From Bacteroidales bacterium UBA1237 (lineage in GTDB: Bacteria; Bacteroidota; Bacteroidia; Bacteroidales; UBA932): DNA of 14,181 bases. Numbering within the stretch: the stretch's first letter is position 1; each line of letters begins with the position of its first letter. Below the pieces are notes generated by a model, which had not been told where the DNA came from, made no database searches, and was given only the letters and a program-made list of their open reading frames with translations. A program made the translations under genes and the position numbers. The DNA lies in contig DBWN01000045.1 in assembly GCA_002308935.1 (NCBI GenBank), forward strand, positions 1-14,181. Direction: 5' to 3'. Of this stretch, positions 1-6,947 are shown piece by piece.

Positions 1-1770
1 GCAAGCCAGATAAACAACCCTCTGGCGCTCCTCAAGAAGAAAAACGACGAGGACAATGCCCATTTCAACGCCCACATGAGGACGGTTTTCAAAGTCGCAC
101 CTCATCTGGATCTGACCCTGATGGGTTCATATTCATACAACGTCGTAGGAAAATCGCATTATTTCCCGACCGCCGTATGGAGCAAAGGAGAAGCATACCG
201 GGGGGAAGACAAGATTCAGGACGTCTTGGGGAACGCCGTACTCTCTTATACGAACGACTTCGGGAAGAATCATCTCGAGGTGCTCGGGCTCTCAGAATTC
301 CAGAGCCGCAGGATGGAAGGGTTCGGGACGACAGTGTCAGGGTTCACGACAGACAGGTTCGGCTACTACAATCTTTCCGCCGGGGCATACCTCCCTTGGG
401 GCGGAACGACTTCCTATTATGAGAATCCCAAACTACTGTCGTTCATGGCACGGGCCAGTTACGCCTACGATGAAAAGTACATCCTGACTTTCAACGCCAG
501 AGGTGACGCCTCATCCAAATTCGGGCAGAACCACCGCTGGGGATTCTTCCCATCGGTTTCAGCCGCATGGAATCTGGACAAGGAAGAGTTCATCAAAAAC
601 ATAGGATGGGTCTCCTCCTTGAAGATTACCGCCGGATTCGGGCTGTCCGGCAATCAGGACGCGATATCTTCTTACAATTCCCTCCAGATGATAGAGCCCG
701 TCGGGATAGTGATTGAATCAGGAGCTCCTGTAGTCACTTTCGGAATAACCCAAAACGCGAACCCCGACCTCAAATGGGAGGTGCGCTCCACGGTCAATGC
801 CGGAATAAGCGCCACCTTCCTCAATGACCGCCTTTCATTCGCAGCCGACTGGTACTACTCCAGGACAACGGACATGCTGTATAATTACGACGTGTCGGTT
901 CCGCCTTTCGCTTACGGGAAACTCCTTGCGAATCTCGGCTCGATGTCAAACAGAGGTCTTGAAATCGGCCTTGGCGGCAACATCATCGCCCAGAAGGACA
1001 TGTCATTGAACGTTAACGTCAATGTCGCTTTCCAGAAGAATAAACTCATTTCCCTAAGCGGATACTATCACGGTGAATACTTGGAAGCCCCGGGAATCAG
1101 CATCATTGCTGCCCTTAATGGAGCAGGATTCCACGGAGGTTACAACAATATCACATATCAAATGATAGGACAGCCGCTCGGGGTGTTCTATCTGCCCCAC
1201 TGTACAGGCCTTGTCAAGGAGAATGACGGAACATATTCATATGCGATCGAGGACATTGACGGTGACGGTATCATCGACATCGCCGAAGGTAAAGACCGGC
1301 GCATCTGCGGACAGGCTATGCCGAAGGCCATACTCGGCGCGAACGTGAGTTTCCGTTTCAAAGACTGGGACGCTTCCATGCAGGTCAATGGAGCATTCGG
1401 GCACAAGATCTACAACGGGACATCCCTCGGTTACTCGAACATGGCTTCCCTTGCCGATTACAATGTCCTTTCCTCAGCGCCCCAAAAGAACATCCACGAC
1501 CAGACAGCTACTGACTATTATCTTGAGAAGGGCGACTACGTCAACATAGACTATCTTACGATAGGGTACAATTTCCCACTTAGAGGAATGAGGTACATGA
1601 AGAATCTGAGGCTTTCAGCATCCCTGAACAACCTCCTTACCATAACGGGGTATTCCGGGCTCACCCCGATGATAAACTCTTCCGCTGTGAACGGGACACT
1701 CGGTCTTGACGACAAGATCAGCTACCCGGTCTACAGGTCATATTCACTCGGCATCAGCTTACAGTTCTAA
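1..1770 (+). CDS. SusC/RagA-family TonB-dependent outer-membrane transporter, C-terminal part (5' end outside window)
   Basis: The reading frame is open from base 1, well before the first in-window ATG at 76, so this is the last 589 residues of a longer protein; the family is usually about 1000-1100 residues. It forms the 22-strand outer-membrane barrel that imports glycan fragments using TonB/ExbBD energy, with a SusD lipoprotein as lid. The visible part is barrel only: alternating aromatic-rich strands, an NPDLKWE segment (near base 760) and a Dx(D/N)xDG-type loop, DIDGDG (about 1255-1272), both typical of SusC proteins, then a typical barrel end with terminal Phe (SLGISLQF). The plug, TonB box and any carboxypeptidase-like N-terminal domain would be upstream. 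A susD-like gene follows 11 bp after the stop, so they should be co-transcribed. The substrate cannot be read from this fragment. Family assignment is secure; no internal stop or frameshift is seen. Confidence 0.95.
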   Translation, partial: ASQINNPLALLKKKNDEDNAHFNAHMRTVFKVAPHLDLTLMGSYSYNVVGKSHYFPTAVWSKGEAYRGEDKIQDVLGNAVLSYTNDFGKNHLEVLGLSEFQSRRMEGFGTTVSGFTTDRFGYYNLSAGAYLPWGGTTSYYENPKLLSFMARASYAYDEKYILTFNARGDASSKFGQNHRWGFFPSVSAAWNLDKEEFIKNIGWVSSLKITAGFGLSGNQDAISSYNSLQMIEPVGIVIESGAPVVTFGITQNANPDLKWEVRSTVNAGISATFLNDRLSFAADWYYSRTTDMLYNYDVSVPPFAYGKLLANLGSMSNRGLEIGLGGNIIAQKDMSLNVNVNVAFQKNKLISLSGYYHGEYLEAPGISIIAALNGAGFHGGYNNITYQMIGQPLGVFYLPHCTGLVKENDGTYSYAIEDIDGDGIIDIAEGKDRRICGQAMPKAILGANVSFRFKDWDASMQVNGAFGHKIYNGTSLGYSNMASLADYNVLSSAPQKNIHDQTATDYYLEKGDYVNIDYLTIGYNFPLRGMRYMKNLRLSASLNNLLTITGYSGLTPMINSSAVNGTLGLDDKISYPVYRSYSLGISLQF

Positions 1771-1778
1771 AGGAGGTG
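1771..1778 (+). promoter_or_regulatory. Strong Shine-Dalgarno sequence for the susD-like gene
   Basis: AGGAGGTG directly follows the susC stop codon and closely matches the 16S anti-Shine-Dalgarno complement. GGAGG is followed by 5 bases and then ATG at 1782. This fixes the start at 1782: the in-frame GTG at 1776 lies inside the site itself, and ATG at 1794 is too far away (17 bases). No other gene in this window has such a strong site. Confidence 0.8.
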
Positions 1779-1781
1779 GAC

Positions 1782-3452
1782 ATGGAAAGAAAAATGAGCA
1801 TTTCATTCATTCAGCACAGGACTCTCACGGCAGCGGCAACGCTTCTTTTGACCTGCCTTTCTCTGTGTTCATGCGAAAACTTCCTGAGGGAAGATCCAAA
1901 GGACAAGATATCGCAGGATGAGGCCTACCCTGATGCGTACCACCTGTATCTGGGCACGGTCGTTTCACTATACAGCAATATTGGAGGAAACGCTCCAAGC
2001 CAAGGAATCCAAGGGACATACCGTGGAATATACGATTACAACACTTTCACTACCGATGAGGCGATGATTCCTACACGAGGAGGAGACTGGTACGACGGAG
2101 GATTCTGGCAGAGGCTGTATCTCCATACATGGACCGAATATGAAGGCGGTCTTCAAGACACCTGGGAGTATCTGTACAAGGTCATTGTCTTGTGCAACAA
2201 ATCAATAGCGGCCCTGCAAGAGACTTCTCTTATTGAGGGAAAGCAAAAGGAAGAATATATAGCCGAGGTCAGAGGTCTGAGGGCGATGTATTACTTCTAC
2301 CTCATGGACATGTTCGGCAGGGTTCCGATAATAACGGACCCTGAGGCTACTATGACCACCGTGAAGCAGAATTCCAGAAGCGAAGTGTTTTCTTTCGTCA
2401 CCGGCGAGCTGCAGGAAATTCTACCCCTGCTTAGTGAGTCCAAGAGCATAGTACAGGGTGATTTCTACGGAAGGATCACCCGGGATGTCGCCGTTTTCCT
2501 TCTAGCGAAAATCTACCTCAACGCCGGTGTTTACAACGATGACAATACCGCTGACGGAAAGATTCCGGACGGAGGGAAGATGATCTTCAGCATAGAAGGT
2601 ACCAAGATGAACGCCTGGGAAGCATGCCTTCATTACTGCATGCAACTGGATGATGTCTACAGACTCGACCCCTTCTACGAAGACCCTTTCCAGGTTTACA
2701 ATGAGAACTCTTCCGAGAACATCTTCACCATCCCGTCGGGCAGAGACCTGCCCCAGACTGAGTTCCAGTATCTTTTCCGAAGCAGACACTACTATCATGG
2801 CGCCGCATTCGGCTGGGCGGCTGAAAACGGTTCATGCGCCACTTCTTACGCACTTTCAGTCTATGGATATGAATCAGTGGACAATCCCGGGAAAGACATT
2901 GACCTCCGATTCGACGTCAATTATTATTGGGGAGAAGTTAAAGATCTTGAAGGGAACACCATAAAAGTCGGCGACGGAAGTCCTCTTGTTTATTATCCCG
3001 AGAAAGCCACTCTTGACCTTTCCGGAAGTCAGTGGGAGAAAACGGCAGGAGCCCGCATGCGTAAATATGAAGTTGATCCCAATGCCCTTTCTGACGGAAA
3101 GATCCAAAGCAATGACATCGTACTGTTCAGATATGCTGACGTCCTCCTTATGGAAGCGGAAGCATTGGTAAGGAACGGCAAAAACGGTAACGGTCCATTC
3201 AACATGGTAAGATCCAGGGCATTCTCTTCTGAGAGGGAAGCGACTCTTGACAACATCCTTGATGAAAGACTGATGGAGTTCGCATGGGAAGGCTGGAGGA
3301 GGAATGATCTGGTCCGCTTCGGCAAGTTCACCAGAAGTTACTCAGACCGTCCTGCATTGGAGGGTGAGGAAAGCGGATATACAACCGTATTCCCCATACC
3401 GGGGAATGTCATACTGTACAACACATCCATGACTCAAAATCCGGGATATTAG
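1782..3452 (+). CDS. SusD/RagB-family surface glycan-binding lipoprotein
   Basis: 556 residues, starting at ATG 1782 as set by the preceding Shine-Dalgarno. The N-terminus is a signal peptide with a lipobox ending LCSC, so Cys31 is the likely lipidated residue, followed by ENFL as in many SusD proteins. Family hallmarks appear in order: the TPR-like segment EVRGLRAMYYFYLMDMFG (about 162-179), RYADVLLMEAEAL in the C-terminal third, DERLMEFAWEGWRRNDLVRFG (about 494-514), and the typical C-terminus QNPGY. The protein should sit on the outer face of the outer membrane over the SusC barrel, bind the oligosaccharide and act as a lid. It lies 11 bp after susC, and the GH43 gene begins 3 bp after its stop, so the three genes are almost certainly one transcript. 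Length and architecture are normal. The ligand is unknown; the GH43 neighbour suggests a pentose-bearing glycan. Confidence 0.96.
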   Translation: MERKMSISFIQHRTLTAAATLLLTCLSLCSCENFLREDPKDKISQDEAYPDAYHLYLGTVVSLYSNIGGNAPSQGIQGTYRGIYDYNTFTTDEAMIPTRGGDWYDGGFWQRLYLHTWTEYEGGLQDTWEYLYKVIVLCNKSIAALQETSLIEGKQKEEYIAEVRGLRAMYYFYLMDMFGRVPIITDPEATMTTVKQNSRSEVFSFVTGELQEILPLLSESKSIVQGDFYGRITRDVAVFLLAKIYLNAGVYNDDNTADGKIPDGGKMIFSIEGTKMNAWEACLHYCMQLDDVYRLDPFYEDPFQVYNENSSENIFTIPSGRDLPQTEFQYLFRSRHYYHGAAFGWAAENGSCATSYALSVYGYESVDNPGKDIDLRFDVNYYWGEVKDLEGNTIKVGDGSPLVYYPEKATLDLSGSQWEKTAGARMRKYEVDPNALSDGKIQSNDIVLFRYADVLLMEAEALVRNGKNGNGPFNMVRSRAFSSEREATLDNILDERLMEFAWEGWRRNDLVRFGKFTRSYSDRPALEGEESGYTTVFPIPGNVILYNTSMTQNPGY

Positions 3453-3455
3453 GAT

Positions 3456-4463
3456 ATGGCCAAAAGTTCTACTATATCAGGAGTGGTATTCATTATACTC
3501 GCTGTTCTGTTCACGTTCATGACCCTTTCTGACGGAGGATATAGCGGCAACCCTGTCTTCGAAGGCAAATATGCAGACCCCGAAGGAGCCGTGTTCGGCA
3601 AAGAATACTGGATTTATCCGACATCATCCCTCCCATACGGTGAACAGATGTTCCTTGACGCATTCTCTTCTGAAGACCTTACCCATTGGGAGAAGCACCC
3701 CAAGATCATCACATACAAGGATATTCCTTGGCTAAGGCAAGCCCTCTGGGCACCATCAATAGTACAGAAAGACGGCACTTTCTACCTCTTCTTCGGAGGT
3801 AACGACATGCACGAGAAAGGTGAAGGAGGAATAGGAGTGGCGACAGCCTCATCACCGGAAGGACCTTTCAAAGACGCACTAGGAAAACCGCTCATCGACG
3901 AAGTCGTGAACGGGGCACAGCCTATCGACCAGCATGTTTTCAGGGACGATGACGGTAAGTACTACATGTACTACGGAGGTTGGAGGCACTGCAACGTGGT
4001 ACGGCTCTCGGACGACCTTGTGAGCCTTTCCGGATTCGAGGACGGGGACATCTTCAAAGAAATCACTCCTGAAGGATATGTCGAAGGGCCCTTCATGCTG
4101 AAAAAGGACGGAAAGTACTATTTCATGTGGAGTGAAGGGAACTGGACCGCATCTGACTATAGGGTGGCATATGCGATATCCGATTCCCCGATCGGCCCCT
4201 TCAAAAGAATCGGAACGATTCTGGAGAGTGACCCCGAAATCGCTACGGGAGCAGGGCATCATTCCATAATCAAAGGGCAGATGAGGGATGAATATTACAT
4301 CGTATACCATCGCCACCCACTTGACCAGAAGGACGGGAACGACAGGGTCGTGTGCATCGACAGGCTGTTCTTCCGCAAAGACGGGACCATTGTCCCCGTG
4401 AAAATCACTGACAAGGGAGTGAAAGCCGCAAGGCTCGGAAGAAGGAATTTCAGGATGTTCTAA
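3456..4463 (+). CDS. Glycoside hydrolase family 43 enzyme (arabinofuranosidase/xylosidase-like), membrane-anchored or secreted
   Basis: 335 residues, a single five-bladed beta-propeller domain with no carbohydrate-binding module. The three GH43 carboxylates are in expected contexts: Asp41 in YADPEG (base), Asp158 in QPIDQHVF (pKa modulator) and Glu210 in GYVEGPF (acid). GAGHHS near residue 270 matches the conserved metal or active-site His segment. GH43 enzymes are inverting and act on alpha-L-arabinofuranosyl or beta-D-xylosyl linkages; I cannot assign the subfamily or choose between exo and endo action. The N-terminus has a hydrophobic stretch (about residues 9-24) without a lipobox Cys, so it is either an uncleaved anchor or a type I signal peptide. 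ATG follows the susD stop by 3 bp with only a weak upstream GGAT, which suggests translational coupling. Its TAA overlaps the stop codon of the convergent gene by 3 bases. Family call is firm, specificity is not. Confidence 0.93.
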   Translation: MAKSSTISGVVFIILAVLFTFMTLSDGGYSGNPVFEGKYADPEGAVFGKEYWIYPTSSLPYGEQMFLDAFSSEDLTHWEKHPKIITYKDIPWLRQALWAPSIVQKDGTFYLFFGGNDMHEKGEGGIGVATASSPEGPFKDALGKPLIDEVVNGAQPIDQHVFRDDDGKYYMYYGGWRHCNVVRLSDDLVSLSGFEDGDIFKEITPEGYVEGPFMLKKDGKYYFMWSEGNWTASDYRVAYAISDSPIGPFKRIGTILESDPEIATGAGHHSIIKGQMRDEYYIVYHRHPLDQKDGNDRVVCIDRLFFRKDGTIVPVKITDKGVKAARLGRRNFRMF

Positions 4464-5146
4464 GGGAATTCCACATCCACTTTCTCAAGGGATACTTCCC
4501 TGGACATGTCATTGGGATTGGTACCGGGAACTCCTTCGGGTATTTCTTTCCCCAAACGGGAGTAGTAGTCCACCCAAAGTGAAGAGGTTTCCCCTGTCGA
4601 ATCCTTGAAGGTCATGGGATTGGCCCTGAAAAGAGACTTACCGTCTTCGTCAACAAAGCTAAGCCATACCAGCTCGCTGCAATAAACCGTCTCATCTGAA
4701 GGGTCGAACGCGAAATCATAGCTCTTCCCGATATGGGATAGCGCCCTCGAAACTGCCCTGGCACAAACCTTTTCGCGGTCATTCCCTGTATACCTCATTA
4801 CTCTGACCAAAGGTTTCCCGTCCGGGTCATGTGATGATGAATCCAGAAAGTCCTGCAAAGCCCCGACCGACACTCCATTTTCCGGTGAAGCGTCTATCAC
4901 ATAGGCATTCCCCTTTTCCAGATGGATTATCCCCACATGGGAGAAGGACATAAGGCTGTCCCCCGCCCTGGTCACTGCTTCTATCGCATCCACGAAATCG
5001 TTTCCGGGATTCGCCTGGAAGATCAGATCACCTTCCATGAGTTCATGATAGGGAGATACCCTCCCACATGAAAAAGTGATTGCGAATGCCAGAAAGAAAA
5101 CCATCGCGCGGATGTGTCGGGAAAAAGATTCCGGTAAGAGTGTCAT
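4460..5146 (-). CDS. YiiX-type permuted papain-like (NlpC/P60-superfamily) lipoprotein, putative cysteine hydrolase
   Basis: 228 residues from ATG at 5146; a longer frame exists only by using TTG at 5179. A hydrophobic stretch ends in ITFSC, making Cys27 a probable lipidated residue. The mature part has the circularly permuted papain arrangement of YiiX/DUF830 proteins: GDLIFQ (39-44), the catalytic His in FSHVGII (His70), and the nucleophile Cys in VYCSELVW (Cys156), with GKSYDFAFD just before it. Related enzymes are thought to hydrolyse amide or ester bonds in peptidoglycan peptides or lipids; the substrate here is unknown. It is transcribed alone, convergent with the GH43 gene (4-bp overlap including both stops) and divergent from the DUF418 gene. 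No TAnnTTTG box was found for it on its own strand, and its ATG has no Shine-Dalgarno. ATG at 5104 is an alternative start that would still leave a signal peptide. Confidence 0.85.
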   Translation of the reverse strand: MTLLPESFSRHIRAMVFFLAFAITFSCGRVSPYHELMEGDLIFQANPGNDFVDAIEAVTRAGDSLMSFSHVGIIHLEKGNAYVIDASPENGVSVGALQDFLDSSSHDPDGKPLVRVMRYTGNDREKVCARAVSRALSHIGKSYDFAFDPSDETVYCSELVWLSFVDEDGKSLFRANPMTFKDSTGETSSLWVDYYSRLGKEIPEGVPGTNPNDMSREVSLEKVDVEFP

Positions 5147-5159
5147 CAGAAAATTGTTA

Positions 5160-5167
5160 TATCTTTG
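5160..5167 (+). promoter_or_regulatory. Bacteroidota -7 promoter box for the DUF418 gene
   Basis: TATCTTTG matches the Bacteroidota primary-sigma -7 consensus TAnnTTTG exactly. It lies 39 bases before ATG 5207, which would give a leader of roughly 35 bases. No clear TTTG -33 box is seen 19-21 bases upstream, so this is a half-supported promoter. The box sits only 13 bases outside the start codon of the divergent YiiX-like gene. Confidence 0.55.
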
Positions 5168-5206
5168 CGAAGTTAACAAAAAGGGCAGACAATCGATATC
5201 CCCGCT

Positions 5207-6442
5207 ATGAGAACATCCGTTTCAGACAATGCAGCCCCAGTAAAGAAAAGGTTCGTTGGACTTGATGCGCTCAGAGGGTTCGCCATTCTGGGAATCATCC
5301 TCGCCAATTATCCGGAGTTCTCCCTATGGACCTTCCGAAGTGCCGAGGAGGTCGCCGCCATGCCCGGCGCCGGTCTTGACCGGATGATCAGATGGCTTCA
5401 GTACATCTTTATAGACGGAAAATTCTACACCTTGTTCTCCCTGCTCTTCGGAGTAGGATTCTCCATCATCCTGAGCAACCTCCGGGAAAAAGGCGTTGAC
5501 GGGAACCGGATATTTCTGAGGAGAATGTTTATCCTCTCCATCATAGGGTTCATGCACCTGATGATTCTATGGAGCGGAGACATTCTGATGCTTTATGCCT
5601 TGATGGGAATGCTTCTTCCACTGTTCACTCCCCTGCCTGACAAGAAGATTCTTTCGTTCGCCGGATTTTTTCTTGCATTGCCTGTAATAAGTGACAGCAT
5701 TTGCTCTCTTGCCGGAATAAGCCTTTCTGAGCCCCTGTACAACGCATGGCTTAGGAAAGCTGCGGACTTCGGGATTACGGAAAACAACATGGCCCAATAT
5801 CTCACAGATTCGAAGTCATACTCTGATGTCCAGAATTTCCTCATCCAAGGGTCAATCGAAAGGATGTACGAGTTCGTCGATTCGCACAGATACTTCAAGG
5901 TGCTGGGATTGTTCCTCATCGGTTATGTGATCGGCAGACGGAAAATCTATGCGGACCTTGAAGGGAACAAGGGCCTTCTCAGGAAGATCTCCATCATCGG
6001 CCTCGGTGCAGGTCTTCCCCTTTCTCTTATCTACGCCGCCCATGCGATGAACGGTTATCCGGCAGGAAGGGTGTTCCATTCGTTCCTTTATCTTGTAAGT
6101 GTATACCCCACAGGGTTCGGATATGTGGCCTTCTTCTGCCTTCTTTTCCTTCGCCACAAGGATTTCTTCCTGTGGAAGTTTCTGGCGAAGCCGGGAAGAA
6201 TGGCGTGCACGAACTACCTCGGGCAGTCCCTCATAGGAATCATTCTTTTCTACGGAGCATGGATGGGCTTGGGCCGAAACGCCTCCCTTGCCATGACTGA
6301 ACTCATAGCATTGGCAGTGTACGCACTGCAAGCAGGATTCAGCGCCATATGGTTGGAATTCTTCAGATACGGACCAGTAGAATGGATATGGAGAATGCTT
6401 ACATACAAGAAGCTGATTCCCATGAAAAAATGGCAAGGGTGA
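5207..6442 (+). CDS. YeiB/DUF418-family polytopic inner-membrane protein
   Basis: 411 residues. The N-terminus carries the family signature (K/R)RFVGLDALRGFAILGIILAN, and the C-terminus has the DUF418 block: NYLGQSLIG in the last third and GPVEWIWRMLTY (389-400). About nine or ten hydrophobic segments are spread along the chain, consistent with an integral inner-membrane protein. The architecture is related to acyltransferase-3-like membrane proteins, and roles in transport or envelope modification have been suggested for the family, but no function is established and I do not assign one. ATG 5207 follows a TAnnTTTG box and has no close Shine-Dalgarno. It appears monocistronic: the next gene, dtd, converges on it with a 41-bp gap, and the last codons contribute to the dtd-side terminator hairpin. 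Confidence 0.9.
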   Translation: MRTSVSDNAAPVKKRFVGLDALRGFAILGIILANYPEFSLWTFRSAEEVAAMPGAGLDRMIRWLQYIFIDGKFYTLFSLLFGVGFSIILSNLREKGVDGNRIFLRRMFILSIIGFMHLMILWSGDILMLYALMGMLLPLFTPLPDKKILSFAGFFLALPVISDSICSLAGISLSEPLYNAWLRKAADFGITENNMAQYLTDSKSYSDVQNFLIQGSIERMYEFVDSHRYFKVLGLFLIGYVIGRRKIYADLEGNKGLLRKISIIGLGAGLPLSLIYAAHAMNGYPAGRVFHSFLYLVSVYPTGFGYVAFFCLLFLRHKDFFLWKFLAKPGRMACTNYLGQSLIGIILFYGAWMGLGRNASLAMTELIALAVYALQAGFSAIWLEFFRYGPVEWIWRMLTYKKLIPMKKWQG

Positions 6443-6460
6443 TTTCGGTTCACTCTTGCT
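6425..6460 (-). terminator. Intrinsic terminator for the dtd operon, overlapping the DUF418 3' end
   Basis: Bases 6433-6442 (GCAAGGGTGA) pair with 6450-6459 (TCACTCTTGC) to give a 10-bp stem with one G-U pair and a 7-base loop. On the minus strand the hairpin is followed, two bases later, by a run of six T (A6 at 6425-6430 on plus). This is a good intrinsic terminator for transcription leaving dtd. On the plus strand there is no T-run after the hairpin. The left arm includes the DUF418 stop codon. Confidence 0.7.
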
Positions 6461-6483
6461 GACACCTCCTGCCTCAATTGTTC

Positions 6484-6936
6484 TTAAACCGGATTCTTGG
6501 AATCCAGACAAATAGTGACAGGGCCGTCATTCAGCAGTTCCACTTTCATATCCGCTCCGAATTCTCCGGTCTGGACCTTCTTCCCGATTGCCGATGACAA
6601 TTCTTTACAGAAAGATTCATACAACGGAACTGCGATATCCGGTGTAGCGGCAGCGATATAAGACGGCCTGTTCCCCTTTTTGCAAGAAGCCATTAGAGTG
6701 AACTGACTAACAACGAGGACCTCTCCTCCAACGTCCATTACGCTAAGGTTCATCACGTCATTCTCATCCGGAAAAATCCTCATCTGGGATATTTTCCTGA
6801 CAAGCCAACTTATATCGTCAATCGTATCTCCATAACCGACGCCAAGAAGAATCATCATACCCTTCCCTATAGAAGAAATGATCTTCCCGTCAACCGTCAC
6901 GCTGCTGTGAGTAACTCTTTGTATTACCGCTTTCAT
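6484..6936 (-). CDS. dtd: D-aminoacyl-tRNA deacylase
   Basis: 150 residues, the normal length of the bacterial Dtd family and collinear with it from MKAVIQRV to the end. It hydrolyses the ester bond of D-aminoacyl-tRNAs (and glycyl-tRNA-Ala in studied homologues), recycling tRNA in the cytoplasm. The two signature motifs are present: SQFTL (77-81), followed by KKGNRPSY, and NDGPVT (136-141) containing the Gly-cisPro pair that gives cross-subunit chiral rejection in the homodimer. The ATG is 11 bp after the stop of the upstream GH2 gene on the same strand, with an A/T-rich spacer and no separate -7 box, so expression probably comes from the upstream operon promoter. A hairpin with T-run lies just past its stop. 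Assignment is secure; the neighbourhood is unusual. Confidence 0.97.
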   Translation of the reverse strand: MKAVIQRVTHSSVTVDGKIISSIGKGMMILLGVGYGDTIDDISWLVRKISQMRIFPDENDVMNLSVMDVGGEVLVVSQFTLMASCKKGNRPSYIAAATPDIAVPLYESFCKELSSAIGKKVQTGEFGADMKVELLNDGPVTICLDSKNPV

Positions 6937-6947
6937 GGATACTAATT

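Noticed and set aside
5852..6511. 219-codon minus-strand frame spanning the DUF418 3' end and the dtd terminator
   Set aside because: It is antisense to the DUF418 signature, runs through a clear intergenic hairpin and into dtd, and its translation resembles no protein.
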